From Xanthomonas sp. Leaf131 (GTDB lineage Bacteria; Pseudomonadota; Gammaproteobacteria; Xanthomonadales; Xanthomonadaceae): a DNA stretch of 64,000 bases. Within the stretch, counting starts at the first letter, position 1; each line of letters begins with the position of its first letter. Shown piece after piece: positions 8,586 through 17,736 of this stretch. The DNA is taken from positions 186,001 to 250,000 of the forward strand of contig NZ_LMOG01000003.1 in the NCBI RefSeq assembly GCF_001423495.1, read 5' to 3'. The notes under the pieces are model-generated. The model saw only the letters and a program-made list of their open reading frames with translations, ran no database searches and was not told the DNA's origin. Both the position numbers and the translations under genes were made by a program.

Positions 8586-9071
8586 CTAGAACAACCAGGC
8601 GATTGCGAACACGCCCAGCATGCACAGACCCAGCGCCAGCTTGCTTGCAGTCCCCAGCATGATGCCGATCCAGGTACCGATGCCAACCTTGGTGGCCTGA
8701 TCGGACTTGCGGGTTTGCCAGTACTCGCCGATCCACGCGCCGGCAAACGGGCCGACGAACAAGCCGATCGGCATGAAGAAGATGCCGACGACGGAGCCGA
8801 TCACCGATCCCCACAACGCCATCTTGCTGGCGCCGACACGCTTGGCGCCGTACACCGTGGCCAGGAAATCGATGACGAACGACAGCGCGGTGATCAGGCC
8901 CAGAATCACCAACGCGACCCAGCCGACGTGAGTGAACCCATCGGCCCAGGCGGCCACCAGTAATCCTGCAAACACCAGTGGCAGTCCAGGCAGCGCCGGC
9001 AGGACGACCCCGGCAAGGCCGATCAGCACCAGCACGCCAGCGAGAATGTAGTAGACGACGGTCATATCCAT
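8586..9071 (-). CDS. DUF456 family membrane protein
   Basis: A 161-residue integral inner-membrane protein of the DUF456 family, function unknown. About four or five hydrophobic segments fill the chain, with glycine-rich helices (LAGVVLPALPGLPLVFAG; GPFAGAWIGEYW). The ATG at 9071 (MDMTVVYY) and the in-frame ATG at 9065 are both possible. The 204 bases between its stop and the pldA start contain no gene that I can support. Confidence 0.85.
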   Translation of the reverse strand: MDMTVVYYILAGVLVLIGLAGVVLPALPGLPLVFAGLLVAAWADGFTHVGWVALVILGLITALSFVIDFLATVYGAKRVGASKMALWGSVIGSVVGIFFMPIGLFVGPFAGAWIGEYWQTRKSDQATKVGIGTWIGIMLGTASKLALGLCMLGVFAIAWLF

Positions 9072-9123
9072 GATGGTTTAGAAATGTCCTGTTTCAGGCT
9101 TTACAAAAATGCGCAAGGGGTGC

Positions 9124-9152
9124 TTGAAAATTCGTTTTGTGCGGGTTAAGTT
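9124..9152 (+). promoter_or_regulatory. Candidate promoter of the cold-shock gene
   Basis: TTGAAA (9124-9129), 17 nt, TAAGTT (9147-9152). A start near 9160 would give a 5' leader of about 140 nt before the ATG at 9300, the length typical of cspA-type mRNAs whose leader structure responds to cold. The -10 match is weak. Confidence 0.45.
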
Positions 9153-9299
9153 GCGAGCGCTGCTGTTTGCAACGGTCACCGTGAATCGTGGCCTGATGCA
9201 GTTGATCGTTCGATCCGCTACATCCTTGTACCTCGGCTCCTCCTTGCAATCACAGCGACCACCGCCAGTCCACCACAGTGTCGTAGGGAGTCAGTCGAG

Positions 9300-9515
9300 A
9301 TGTCCAACATCGAACGCGAGAATGGTGTCGTGAAGTGGTTCAACGATGCCAAGGGTTTTGGCTTCATCAGTCGCGAAAACGGCGAGGACGTGTTCGTCCA
9401 TTTCCGCGCGATCCAGATCCAGGGCTTCAAGAGTCTCAAGGAAGGGCAGAAGGTCAGCTTCACCGTCGTGCAGGGACAAAAGGGCTTGCAGGCGGATGCG
9501 GTGCAGGTGGTCTGA
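9300..9515 (+). CDS. Cold-shock domain protein (CspA family)
   Basis: A single cold-shock domain of 71 residues. RNP1 (KGFGFIS) and RNP2 (VFVHFR) are intact, so it binds single-stranded RNA and DNA and probably acts as an RNA chaperone. The ribosome site GGGAG lies 9 nt before the ATG. It is preceded by a long leader and followed by a strong hairpin. CspA-family paralogues are hard to tell apart from sequence alone, so no letter is assigned and cold inducibility is not certain. Confidence 0.95.
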   Translation: MSNIERENGVVKWFNDAKGFGFISRENGEDVFVHFRAIQIQGFKSLKEGQKVSFTVVQGQKGLQADAVQVV

Positions 9516-9542
9516 GCGGAGCTCACGCCATCGCGCAAACAG

Positions 9543-9570
9543 CAGAAAGGCCCGTTGCCGGGCCTTTCTG
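9543..9570 (+). terminator. Terminator after the cold-shock gene
   Basis: A perfect 12-bp stem CAGAAAGGCCCG / CGGGCCTTTCTG with a TTGC loop, 27 bp after the stop. The T-tract is within the stem end rather than after it. It also faces the convergent lipoprotein gene and may serve both. Confidence 0.8.
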
Positions 9571-9594
9571 TCATGTGTCACCAGGTGAGGTCGA

Positions 9595-10077
9595 TCAGCG
9601 CAAGACGACCTTGCCATTGACCACGCGCACATAGGCGTTTTCGCGCACGCCGGCCAGGTCGCGCTGGTTCACTACGATGACGCGGCCATCGTCCATGCGC
9701 ACCTGCACATCGAAGCTGTCGCTGGTGACGTTGTTCTGGATCGCGTTGCCCGCCAGCGCGCCGGCAGCGGCACCGGCCACCGCCGAGACGTTCTTGTTGC
9801 CCTTGCTGCCGCCGGTCTCCTTGGAGATCTGACGGCCGGCCACCGCACCCACGATGCCGCCGAGCACGGCACCAGTGCCGGTGGGAGCACTGCGGGTCGG
9901 GCCGACTTCATCGATCCGGGTCACGATGCCGCAATCCACGCAGCGTGCCTGTTGCTGCGAATAGCCTTGGTCATAACCGCGGTCGCCGCGATAACTGCCG
10001 TACTGAGGTTGAGACGTGGCGCAGCCAACCAGGGTCGCGGTTGCAGCCAGGCCAATGACGAGCAGTCGGGTCTTCAT
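9595..10077 (-). CDS. Glycine-zipper outer membrane lipoprotein
   Basis: A 160-residue lipoprotein of the SlyB / 17-kDa surface antigen type. The signal peptide ends in a lipobox (TLVGC, Cys19). The middle (about 65-120) is a glycine zipper (GAVLGGIVGAVAGRQ and AVAGAAAGALAGNAI) that inserts in membranes; the C-terminus is a small beta domain (DVQVRMDDGRVIVVNQRD). Role: envelope integrity, inferred from the family. A Cys pair (CVDCG) follows the Gly/Tyr/Gln-rich linker. The start is ATG at 10077. Confidence 0.85.
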   Translation of the reverse strand: MKTRLLVIGLAATATLVGCATSQPQYGSYRGDRGYDQGYSQQQARCVDCGIVTRIDEVGPTRSAPTGTGAVLGGIVGAVAGRQISKETGGSKGNKNVSAVAGAAAGALAGNAIQNNVTSDSFDVQVRMDDGRVIVVNQRDLAGVRENAYVRVVNGKVVLR

Positions 10078-10198
10078 GAGGTCTCTCCGGGGTGGTTCGA
10101 AAAGCGGTCAGGGCCGCGGCGACGTCATCCTGTGATGGGGCAGGTGAACGGTCTGCCAACTGGATCGCTCCAGGCTTAACGAAACCCGAGCGTGTCCT

Positions 10199-10627
10199 TC
10201 ATCGAAAGTCACGGTGGCAGGCGTCGCAGGCGTCGGATAGCTGTGTTTTGACCGCTGCAATCGCGGCGCAATCACGCAGTGGCGTGCGCTGCGCCTGATC
10301 CAGTGCGGCGCGCAGCGCCTGCGCATGCTCGCCAAAACGGCGGTCTTCGCCGATGTCGGTAAACGCCGGTTCCAGCTCGTCTGCCAGCAAGCGCAGCGAT
10401 TGCAGTCGCGCCTGCTGTTGCGCCGGCTTGCAGATCGCACCCGCGCCGGGTTGCAGCGCGCGCAGTTGGTAAGCCATTACCTGCATCAAGCTATCCGGCA
10501 CCGGGTTGCGCCTGGCCTGCAGCGCGCGCGCCACCATCACGCTGCAGACCAGGCCGATCAACAAGCCTAGGATCAGCATGAACGCGTAGCGGGACGCACG
10601 TGATTGGTGAGGGGGCGTGGCGGACAT
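10199..10627 (-). CDS. Small membrane-anchored c-type cytochrome
   Basis: The open frame runs to 11269 across the tcdA gene, but ATG at 10627 gives a credible 142-residue protein: one N-terminal membrane segment (FMLILGLLIGLVCSVMVARAL), a helical periplasmic domain, and a haem-attachment CDACH motif four residues from the C-terminus. A CxxCH at the very end of a four-helix domain is the layout of cytochrome c' (class II). Two further Cys (CKP; RDCAA) could form a disulfide. It is divergent from tcdA. The electron-transfer partner is unknown. Confidence 0.72.
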   Translation of the reverse strand: MSATPPHQSRASRYAFMLILGLLIGLVCSVMVARALQARRNPVPDSLMQVMAYQLRALQPGAGAICKPAQQQARLQSLRLLADELEPAFTDIGEDRRFGEHAQALRAALDQAQRTPLRDCAAIAAVKTQLSDACDACHRDFR

Positions 10628-10703
10628 GGTGGCTCCACTGAAGGCGCCGGTGAAGGCGCGGGGTAAGCAAGCGCTTGTTGAGCGGCGCGCGTAAAATAGG
10701 CCG

Positions 10704-11540
10704 ATGAAAGCACAATGGCGTGAACGCTTTGCCGGTATCGACCGGCTGTACGGAGTCGGCACGGTGGAGCGCCTGTCGGCCTGCCGCGTGGCGGTGGTCG
10801 GGATGGGCGGCGTCGGCTCGTGGGTGGTGGAGGCGCTGGCGCGTACCGGCGTCGGGCACATCCGCCTGATCGATGCCGACGACCTGTGCGTCTCCAACAC
10901 CAACCGGCAATTGCCGGCCTTGGCCGGGCAATACGGACGCAACAAGGCGCGCGCGATGGCCGAGCGCTGTGTGGCGATCAATCCGGAGATTGCCGCCGAT
11001 GCGGTGGAGGCGTTTCTCACCGCCGGCAATATCGAACAGCTGCTCGGCGACGACTTTGATCTGGTGATCGATGCCTGCGACAGCTTCCGGGTGAAAGTGG
11101 AAACCATTGCCTGGTGCCGCCGACGCAAGCTGCCCTTGCTCACGGTGGGCGCCGCTGGTGGGCGCACCGACCCCACGCTGGTGCGCGTGCGCGATGTCTC
11201 GCGCACCGAGCACGATGCGATGCTGGCGCTGATCCGCAAGAAGCTGCGCAGCGAGTTCAACTTTCCCAAGAATCCGCAGCGTTACTTCGGCGTGCCGGCG
11301 GTGTACTCGCTGGAGAACGTCAAATATCCGCAGGCCGATGGCAGCGTCTGCGGCATCCGCCCGCAGCTGGATGCCGATGTCACGCTCAAGCTGGATTGCG
11401 GGGCAGGGCTGGGCGCAGCCACACATATCACCGGCGCCTTCGCGTTTGTGGCAGTGGGCAAGGCATTGGAGATGTTGCTCAAGCCAAAAGTGGCTGCCGC
11501 CGCTGCGCCGCCGACCGCCGAGGTGGCTGCAAGTTCGTAA
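10704..11540 (+). CDS. tcdA: tRNA threonylcarbamoyladenosine dehydratase
   Basis: E1-like ATP-dependent enzyme that cyclises the t6A modification to ct6A in ANN-decoding tRNAs. The ThiF/E1 fold is evident: nucleotide-binding VVGMGGVGSWVVEALARTGVG near residue 31, then LIDADDLCVSNTNRQ, and the family-specific N-terminus RFAGIDRLYG. At 278 residues it matches TcdA (YgdL/CsdL). In E. coli it works with the CsdA/CsdE sulfur system, which is not present here. The Ala/Pro-rich C-terminal tail is probably disordered. Confidence 0.9.
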   Translation: MKAQWRERFAGIDRLYGVGTVERLSACRVAVVGMGGVGSWVVEALARTGVGHIRLIDADDLCVSNTNRQLPALAGQYGRNKARAMAERCVAINPEIAADAVEAFLTAGNIEQLLGDDFDLVIDACDSFRVKVETIAWCRRRKLPLLTVGAAGGRTDPTLVRVRDVSRTEHDAMLALIRKKLRSEFNFPKNPQRYFGVPAVYSLENVKYPQADGSVCGIRPQLDADVTLKLDCGAGLGAATHITGAFAFVAVGKALEMLLKPKVAAAAAPPTAEVAASS

Positions 11541-11576
11541 CGTTTGTGCGTGGCGCGCTTCGGCAGCGCGCCTGCG

Positions 11577-12359
11577 TCAGCCGGGCAAAGCCAGGCCAGG
11601 CAACCCGAACAACTGCCGCGCGTTGGCGCTGGTCTGCGCGGCAATGCGCTCTTCCGGCTCGCCGCGTAGCTGCGCGATGCAGGCCAGCACCGTGCGCAGA
11701 TAGGCCGGCTCGTTGCGTTGGCCGCGGATGTTGGCGTCGGGCTGATCCGGTGCATCGGTTTCGAGCAGCAGATAGTCCAGCGGCATCGTGGCGGCCAGCC
11801 CGCGCAGGCGATTGGCGCGCGGGTAGGTCACCGGGCCGCCCAGGCCGATCATGAAATCCAGCTTCCACAATTGCTGTGCCTGCTCGGGGCTGCCGGCAAA
11901 GCTGTGCACCACCCCGCGCAGGCCGCCGACCGCCTTGATGCGGGCGATGACTTCTTCGGTAGCGCGGCGCGCGTGCACGATCAGCGGCAGGTCGAAGCGC
12001 TTGGCCAGCTGCAATTGGCCTTCGAAGTAATCGCGCTGCAGCTGCGCATCCAGCCCCTCAAGATAGAAATCCAGGCCGCACTCGCCGATGGCGCAGGGGC
12101 GCTCGCGCTCGATCCACTCGGCCAGCAGCTCCAGATGGTCGGGACGATGCTGATCGAGAAAGATCGGGTGCAGCCCATAGGCGGGATACAGCCCCGGCGC
12201 CTGGGTGCAGACAGTGCGCAGATCCGGCCAGCTGGTGGCGGTGATCGCCGGGATCACCTGCTGCACGACCCCGGCGGCCTGCGCGCGTGCGATCACGGCG
12301 GCGCGGTCGTGGTCGAACTCGCCGGCATCCAGATGGCAGTGGCTATCGACCAGCTGCAT
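11577..12359 (-). CDS. TatD-family metal-dependent hydrolase
   Basis: TIM-barrel deoxyribonuclease/hydrolase of the TatD family, cytoplasmic. The metal site is readable: DSHCHLD near the N-terminus, the carboxylate in AIGECGLDFY, then VHARRA, VHSFAG and the late ETDAPDQ. The longer open frame (to 12542) is explained by the upstream gene in another frame. ATG at 12359 gives MQLVDSHCHLD and 260 residues. It overlaps the upstream small membrane protein gene as TGATG, so the two are probably translationally coupled. YcfH/YjjV-type paralogues cannot be separated here. Confidence 0.88.
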   Translation of the reverse strand: MQLVDSHCHLDAGEFDHDRAAVIARAQAAGVVQQVIPAITATSWPDLRTVCTQAPGLYPAYGLHPIFLDQHRPDHLELLAEWIERERPCAIGECGLDFYLEGLDAQLQRDYFEGQLQLAKRFDLPLIVHARRATEEVIARIKAVGGLRGVVHSFAGSPEQAQQLWKLDFMIGLGGPVTYPRANRLRGLAATMPLDYLLLETDAPDQPDANIRGQRNEPAYLRTVLACIAQLRGEPEERIAAQTSANARQLFGLPGLALPG

Positions 12360-12574
12360 CAATCCCGGCGCACCGGCGCGGGCAGCGGCGTCTTGCGCGT
12401 CTTCCAGTTGGCCAGCAGCAGCGTGGTCAGCCCGAACAACAGTTCGTCCAGAAACGGGATCGGGTCCGGGATCACCAGATCGACCAGAAACAGCCCCGCC
12501 GCCAGCTTGAACAAGGTGGGGTAGCGCAGCTTGCTGGCCCACTCCAGGGCGCGCGAAGTGAGGGGGTTGCGCAT
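12359..12574 (-). CDS. Small conserved membrane protein upstream of tatD
   Basis: A 71-residue protein with one or two hydrophobic segments (LFKLAAGLFLVDLVIPDPIP and LDELLFGLTTLLLANW) and a basic tail. I recognise it only as a small membrane protein of the type found in xanthomonads (DUF6116-like). Its stop overlaps the tatD start, which supports it being a real, co-translated gene. Function unknown. Confidence 0.72.
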   Translation of the reverse strand: MRNPLTSRALEWASKLRYPTLFKLAAGLFLVDLVIPDPIPFLDELLFGLTTLLLANWKTRKTPLPAPVRRD

Positions 12575-12719
12575 GCGAATGCTCCGGCTGTTAGAAGTGC
12601 ATGAAGTAACCGCTAGCTGAACTTAACGACGGCATTCATGAGCGAGGGCGTTTTCGTTCAGGGTTCGCGTGCTGGAATCACGCCGTCAACAACGCGGCGT
12701 GTCCGCACGGAGCTGGATC

Positions 12720-13508
12720 ATGAAGAGCAATACGACAACTATACTGGTCGCTGCTGGTGCGTTGCTGGTCGGAGGCGTGGCCACTGCCGCCTTCATGAAC
12801 AATCGCCCGTCGTCCGGCGATTTCGTCGCCAACGGCGAGCCGGCACCGCGCGGTCTGGAATACGCCGACGTGGTCAAGGTCGCCCCGATCACCGAGCGCG
12901 AGCCGCAGTACGCGCAGGTCGTCAACAGCGCTGCCATCCGCGAAACCACCACCAGCTCCTCGCCGCGCGAAGTCTGCCGCGACGTGGTGGTGCAGGAACG
13001 TCTGCCCGAGCGCGACGGCAATGTCGGCGGCACTGTCGCTGGTGCGGTGATCGGCGGTCTGCTCGGCAACCAGGTCGGCGGCGGCAATGGCCGCAAGCTG
13101 GCCACGGTGGCCGGTGCGGTCGGTGGCGGCATGGTCGGTAACCGCGTGGACCGCAACCATGTCGGTGGCCGCGTGGTGGATCGCACCGAGCGCCAGTGCC
13201 ATACCGAAAACGCCAATTCGCAGTCTTCGCGCGTGGTCGGCTATGACGTGACCTACCGCAATGCCGATGGCACCACCGGCACCATGCGCATGGACAGCAA
13301 GCCGGGCGAGCGCATCACGCTGGGCGATGCCGACAACGTGGTGGCCTACGACGTGACCTACCGCTACGACGGGTTCGAGAAGACCGTGCGCATGAACGAC
13401 AAGCCGGCCAGCGATCGTCTGCCGGTGGTCGACGGTCAGCTGGTCACCCAGACCGCCTCGGCGAGCGACACCGGCGTGCGTCGGGATGCGGCCAGTACGC
13501 GTCAGTAA
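12720..13508 (+). CDS. Glycine-zipper envelope protein
   Basis: ATG at 12720, a few bases after AGCTGGATC, gives 262 residues; the longer frame from 12669 adds an unlikely basic leader. The chain has an N-terminal membrane or signal segment (ILVAAGALLVGGVATAAF, no lipobox Cys), a Cys-containing stretch (REVCRDVVVQ), a glycine zipper (about 100-145: GGTVAGAVIGGLLGNQVGG), and a C-terminal beta domain with two internal repeats of YDVTYR (VGYDVTYRNADG and VAYDVTYRYDG), each followed by TVRM/TMRM and KP. It is UmoD/YcfJ-like, probably periplasmic and envelope-stress related. Regulatory context is not visible. Confidence 0.8.
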   Translation: MKSNTTTILVAAGALLVGGVATAAFMNNRPSSGDFVANGEPAPRGLEYADVVKVAPITEREPQYAQVVNSAAIRETTTSSSPREVCRDVVVQERLPERDGNVGGTVAGAVIGGLLGNQVGGGNGRKLATVAGAVGGGMVGNRVDRNHVGGRVVDRTERQCHTENANSQSSRVVGYDVTYRNADGTTGTMRMDSKPGERITLGDADNVVAYDVTYRYDGFEKTVRMNDKPASDRLPVVDGQLVTQTASASDTGVRRDAASTRQ

Positions 13509-13549
13509 TCTGTCCTCGGTCATCCGTCCAGGACGGCCGCGATCGTAAG

Positions 13550-13577
13550 AAAAGAGCCGGCATTGCCGGCTCTTTTC
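13550..13577 (+). terminator. Terminator after glycine-zipper gene
   Basis: AAAAGAGCCGGC, ATT, GCCGGCTCTTTT: a 12-bp stem, 40 bp after the stop, ending in TTTT. Confidence 0.88.
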
Positions 13578-13680
13578 GTTTTCGGGCGTCGGGGACGATT
13601 CCAGCGCGCTGAACGAGGCACTGCAATGTTCGGCCGGCAACTGGCAGATAATCGCCGCTTCTCCTGTGGTGGAAGCAAGC

Positions 13681-14844
13681 ATGCCGGTGCGCCCTGATGA
13701 TCTGTTCGATGTACGCGCGCTGCTGACCGACGAGGAGCGCGCGGTGCAGGACGCGGTGGCCCGCTTCACCGACACGCGCGTGTTGCCGGCGATCGGCGAT
13801 GCCTTCGATGCGGGGCGCTTCCCCAACGAATGGGTGCCGGAACTGGCGCAACTGGGCTTGCTCGGCGCCAGCCTGCCGGTGCGCGATGGCGGCGCCGGCC
13901 TGGGTGCGGTGGCCTACGGGCTGATCTGCCAGGAACTGGAGCGCGGCGACAGCGGCCTGCGCAGTTTCGTCAGCGTGCAATCCTCGCTGTGCATGTATCC
14001 CATCCACGCCTACGGCAGCGACGCGCAGCGGCAGCGCTGGTTGCCGGACATGGCTGCGGGTCGCCTGATCGGCTGCTTCGGATTGAGCGAAGCGCAGGGT
14101 GGTTCGGACCCGGCGGCGATGACCACCCGTGCGGTGCGCGAGGGCGATGGCTGGCGCTTGAACGGCGCCAAGATGTGGATCACCAACGGCAGCATCGCTG
14201 GCCTTGCGATCATCTGGGCGCATACCGACGATGGCGTGTGCGGCTTTCTGGTGGAGACCGGCAGTGCCGGCTTCAGTGCGCAGGACATCGCGCACAAGAT
14301 GAGCCTGCGCGCGTCGGTGACCTCGGGTTTATTCCTGGACAACGTCTACGTGCCCGAGCAGATGCGGCTGCCTAACGCGGCCGGTTTGAAGGCGCCGTTG
14401 GGCTGCCTCAACCAGGCGCGCTACGGCATTGCCTGGGGCGCGATCGGTGCGGCGGTGGCCTGCCTGCGCGAAGCACTGGCTTACAGCGGGCAGCGCATCC
14501 TGTTCGGCCGGCCGTTGGCGGCCACGCAAAGCGCGCAGATCAAACTGGCCGACATGGCCCGGCGTATTTCCACCGCGCAATTGCTGGCGCTGCAGTTGGG
14601 GCGTCTGAAAGAAGCCGGCACGCTGCGGCCGGAACAGATCTCGCTGGCAAAATGGAATAATTGCCGCATGGCCCTGGATGTGGCGCGCGAGTGCCGCGAT
14701 CTGCTGGGCGCGGCCGGCATCACCACCGAGCATGTGGCGATCCGGCATGCGCTGAACCTGGAATCGGTGATCACCTACGAGGGCACCGAGACCGTGCATC
14801 AGTTGGTGGTAGGGCGAGCACTGACCGGACTCAATGCGTTCTGA
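13681..14844 (+). CDS. gcdH: Glutaryl-CoA dehydrogenase-type acyl-CoA dehydrogenase
   Basis: FAD enzyme that oxidises and decarboxylates glutaryl-CoA to crotonyl-CoA in lysine/tryptophan breakdown. Acyl-CoA dehydrogenase signatures are present: CFGLSEAQGGSDPAAM, KMWITNGSIAG and the catalytic Glu in TYEGTETVHQLVVGRALTG. The N-terminal VSVQSSLCMYPIHAYGS is the glutaryl-CoA-specific form. ATG at 13681 (MPVRPDDLF; 387 residues) is preferred to the GTG at 13666. A link to other lysine-degradation genes is not visible in the window, so the substrate rests on similarity. Confidence 0.82.
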   Translation: MPVRPDDLFDVRALLTDEERAVQDAVARFTDTRVLPAIGDAFDAGRFPNEWVPELAQLGLLGASLPVRDGGAGLGAVAYGLICQELERGDSGLRSFVSVQSSLCMYPIHAYGSDAQRQRWLPDMAAGRLIGCFGLSEAQGGSDPAAMTTRAVREGDGWRLNGAKMWITNGSIAGLAIIWAHTDDGVCGFLVETGSAGFSAQDIAHKMSLRASVTSGLFLDNVYVPEQMRLPNAAGLKAPLGCLNQARYGIAWGAIGAAVACLREALAYSGQRILFGRPLAATQSAQIKLADMARRISTAQLLALQLGRLKEAGTLRPEQISLAKWNNCRMALDVARECRDLLGAAGITTEHVAIRHALNLESVITYEGTETVHQLVVGRALTGLNAF

Positions 14845-14854
14845 CAAGGAGTGG

Positions 14855-17470
14855 ATGTTGATCAGCAAGGATGTGGTGCGACGCCTGCGGGGCGTGTTCT
14901 GGGTGCTGTGTGTGGTCGCAGCGATCGCGATCGTTGCGCCGGTGCAGGCCAGCGAGGCGCCCAGCATGGCGCCGCCGCCGGCCTGGGTGGTGGCCGATGC
15001 GGTGCCTGGCAACGTGCCTGGCGCCAACGGTATGCGCTATGAGCTGGTATCCGATCAGATCGATCTGACCGGCACCGCGCCGCAGGCGTATCGCCGCCTC
15101 AGTTACACCGTGCAGCGTGCAAAAAGTCTGGACGAAGCCGGGCAGATTTCAATCGATTACCAGCCGCAATACCAGCGCCTGGAACTCAACAGCCTGGATG
15201 TCTGGCGCGACGGCAAGCGCATCGACATGCGCAGCCGGGCGCATTACGCCAAGTTGCGTCGCGAGAGCGGCCTGGAAGAGGGGTTGATCGATGGCGCGCT
15301 GACGCTGTCGATCACCTTGCCGGACCTGCGCGTCGGCGACCGCGTCGACTATGCCGTGACCACCAGCGGCAGCAATCCGGTGTTCGGCAAGGGCTATTAC
15401 GATGTGTTCGAGGCGCGCTATGGCGTGGCGCTGGGCGAGCGCCGCGTGCGCGTGCGGTATCCCGCGGCGATGCCGTTGCAGTGGCGGGTGAGCGCGCCGG
15501 GCTTCAGCCGCAACGTCAGCCGCGCCGGTGACGTGAGCACGCTGGAGATCGCCGCACGCAATATCGCCGCGGTGCAGGAAGAAAAAGACGCGCCCGACGA
15601 TGTCGATGCCTACGGTTTGATCGAACTCTCCACCGCCGGCAATTGGGCTGCAGTGGCGGGATGGGCGGCGCAGCTGTATCCACGCGCCTTCAAGGATGCG
15701 CAGGTTGCTGCCAGCATGGTGCAGAGCCTGCAGCTGCGCAGCGACGATCCGCAGGGTGCGTTGTTGCGCGCGGTGGCGTTTGTGCAGGGCGAGATCCGCT
15801 ACGTCGGCCTGGACATGGGCGAGAACTCGCATGCCCCGCACGCACCGGAAGTGACCTTGCGCAATCGCTACGGCGACTGCAAGGACAAGGCGACGCTGTT
15901 GATCGCGCTGCTGCAGCTGGCCGGCATTCGCGCCGAGCCGGTGCTGGTCAACAGCGACAAGGGCCATGGGCTGGATGCGCGGCTGCCCAGTCCGTACGCG
16001 TTCGATCATGTGGTGGTGCGCGCGCATCTGCCGCAAGGCGAGGTGTGGGTGGATGCCACGCGCGATCGCGAAGACGGCCCGCTGGCCCAGCGCCGGCCGT
16101 TGCCGTTCGTGCGCGGCCTGCCGGTGCTGGCCGGGCAGAGCGGATTGGTCGCGGTGCCATCGCCGATGCCGACCTTGCCGCAGATCGAAGTGAACGAAGA
16201 GGTGGTGATCTCACTGCGCAAACCGCAGCGTGTGGCGAGCTTTACGGTTGATACCCGTTATCGCCAAGGACGCGGCGATCGCGTGTCTGCCAGCTTCGAA
16301 GACCATGGCGCAGAAACGGTTGGTGAGCACTATCTGGAGTTCATGCAGAAGTACTACACCGCGCTGACGCAGGTCGACGTGCCCAGCATCGACGATGCCG
16401 ATGCGCTCGATGTACGCACGCATGAAACCTATCGCCTGGAGTGGCCGGCAGAGGAGGGCGACGAGGTCGGCTTCCCGCTGTTTCAGCTCGGCGAATGGAT
16501 GGACGCCTTGCCGAAGGCGGCACGCAAGGGGCCATTGACGCTGGGCGGGCCGCAGCGGGCGCGGCAGACCGTGCGGGTGCAGACCGATCCGGTGGCGCAG
16601 GTGAAGCCGGAGGAGCAGATCGTCGCCAACCCTTGGTTCCGGTTCTCACGCACGGTCTCCATGCAGGACGGACGCATCGTGATCGTGGGCGAATGGCAGC
16701 GATTCACCGACCGTATTCCCGCCGATGGCGTGGCGCGCGCAGCAGCCGACATGGAGCGTGCGCGCGATCTGCTGTACTTCAATCATGATTTCAAACCGCA
16801 GCGACGCAGGCCTAAGGCCGACTGGAGCGCGTTGAGCTACCCGGCGGCCGGCCTGCTTGCGTTGATCGTCTTGCTGCTGGCGTGCCTGGTGTGGTGGCGC
16901 GGCGGCGGACTGGGCGGGATGGTGTTCGATCCGTACGCCACCGCGCAGCGCATGCCGCAACAGGCCGGTTTGCGCTGGAGCGCCTGGAGCGTATTTGCGC
17001 TGACCACGCTGTTGTCGGCATGGATGTGGCTGCACGCGTTGCCGTTGTGGGCGAAGGCGCTGGGTGTCGTGACGGTGGCGGCGATCGCTGTGCTGAGCTG
17101 TGTGTTGCTCAGGCAGGTGCTGCGCTGGATGGGGTGCGTGGCGCAGCTCGGGCGGTTGCTGCCGGCAGTGCTGGGCTGCGCATTGCCGTGGCTGGTCTGC
17201 CTGCTGGCGGCGTTGGTCGCGCTGGCTGGCAACGCCGCGTTGCTGCACACCGGCGCCAGCGATCCGGCCGGTCTGGCGCAGCTGGCGATGTGCGCGCTGT
17301 TGCTGATGCTGGGCGTGCTGTGGTGGTCGGTGTCCGCGACCCAGGCGGTGGCGGGGGCGGCCGGCTGCGGGCGCGCACGCGCATTCGGCGCGCTGGCGTT
17401 GACGCTGTCGGTGCTGGGCGTATTGATCGCGGTGCTGGGTGTGCCGGTGGCCCTGGTGGCGATGTACTGA
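14855..17470 (+). CDS. DUF3857 / transglutaminase-like membrane protein
   Basis: A large envelope protein of about 871 residues. ATG at 14855 follows AAGGAG (14846-14851); an ATG at 14834 overlapping gcdH is also possible. After a signal or anchor segment comes a DUF3857 domain (to about 270), then a transglutaminase core with the triad readable: Cys in YGDCKDKATLL, His in FDHVVVRA, Asp in WVDATRD. A third domain follows, then a C-terminal block of about five hydrophobic helices (from about 665). The catalytic part is probably periplasmic and may be a peptidase or cross-linking enzyme. Substrate unknown. Confidence 0.82.
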   Translation: MLISKDVVRRLRGVFWVLCVVAAIAIVAPVQASEAPSMAPPPAWVVADAVPGNVPGANGMRYELVSDQIDLTGTAPQAYRRLSYTVQRAKSLDEAGQISIDYQPQYQRLELNSLDVWRDGKRIDMRSRAHYAKLRRESGLEEGLIDGALTLSITLPDLRVGDRVDYAVTTSGSNPVFGKGYYDVFEARYGVALGERRVRVRYPAAMPLQWRVSAPGFSRNVSRAGDVSTLEIAARNIAAVQEEKDAPDDVDAYGLIELSTAGNWAAVAGWAAQLYPRAFKDAQVAASMVQSLQLRSDDPQGALLRAVAFVQGEIRYVGLDMGENSHAPHAPEVTLRNRYGDCKDKATLLIALLQLAGIRAEPVLVNSDKGHGLDARLPSPYAFDHVVVRAHLPQGEVWVDATRDREDGPLAQRRPLPFVRGLPVLAGQSGLVAVPSPMPTLPQIEVNEEVVISLRKPQRVASFTVDTRYRQGRGDRVSASFEDHGAETVGEHYLEFMQKYYTALTQVDVPSIDDADALDVRTHETYRLEWPAEEGDEVGFPLFQLGEWMDALPKAARKGPLTLGGPQRARQTVRVQTDPVAQVKPEEQIVANPWFRFSRTVSMQDGRIVIVGEWQRFTDRIPADGVARAAADMERARDLLYFNHDFKPQRRRPKADWSALSYPAAGLLALIVLLLACLVWWRGGGLGGMVFDPYATAQRMPQQAGLRWSAWSVFALTTLLSAWMWLHALPLWAKALGVVTVAAIAVLSCVLLRQVLRWMGCVAQLGRLLPAVLGCALPWLVCLLAALVALAGNAALLHTGASDPAGLAQLAMCALLLMLGVLWWSVSATQAVAGAAGCGRARAFGALALTLSVLGVLIAVLGVPVALVAMY

Positions 17471-17736
17471 CACGTTGCGCCTGCTCCCGTGGTGGCGGCG
17501 GCGGTGTGCCGAGCCATCTGCGGCGTCGGCATGCGGCAATCGGATGCCCTGGTCGCGCTGCGGACGTGTCGGCATGGTCTGCGTTGCGTCCTCGTCAGCG
17601 CTGGCGCGCCCGCCAGCAGACGCATCGGTCCAGATACCCGTTGTGCGGCTGTGCCGCGCAATCCGGCGGGGCTTTGCAAAGATGCGCCGGGCTGTGACAC
17701 TGCCAGCCCCCTCGTTGTTGCCGCGGAGCCAGCTTG

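Noticed and set aside
11577-12542. A single 321-residue TatD protein starting at 12542
   Set aside because: Its first 61 residues overlap the small membrane protein in another frame and lack TatD similarity; the DSHCHLD motif fits the start at 12359.
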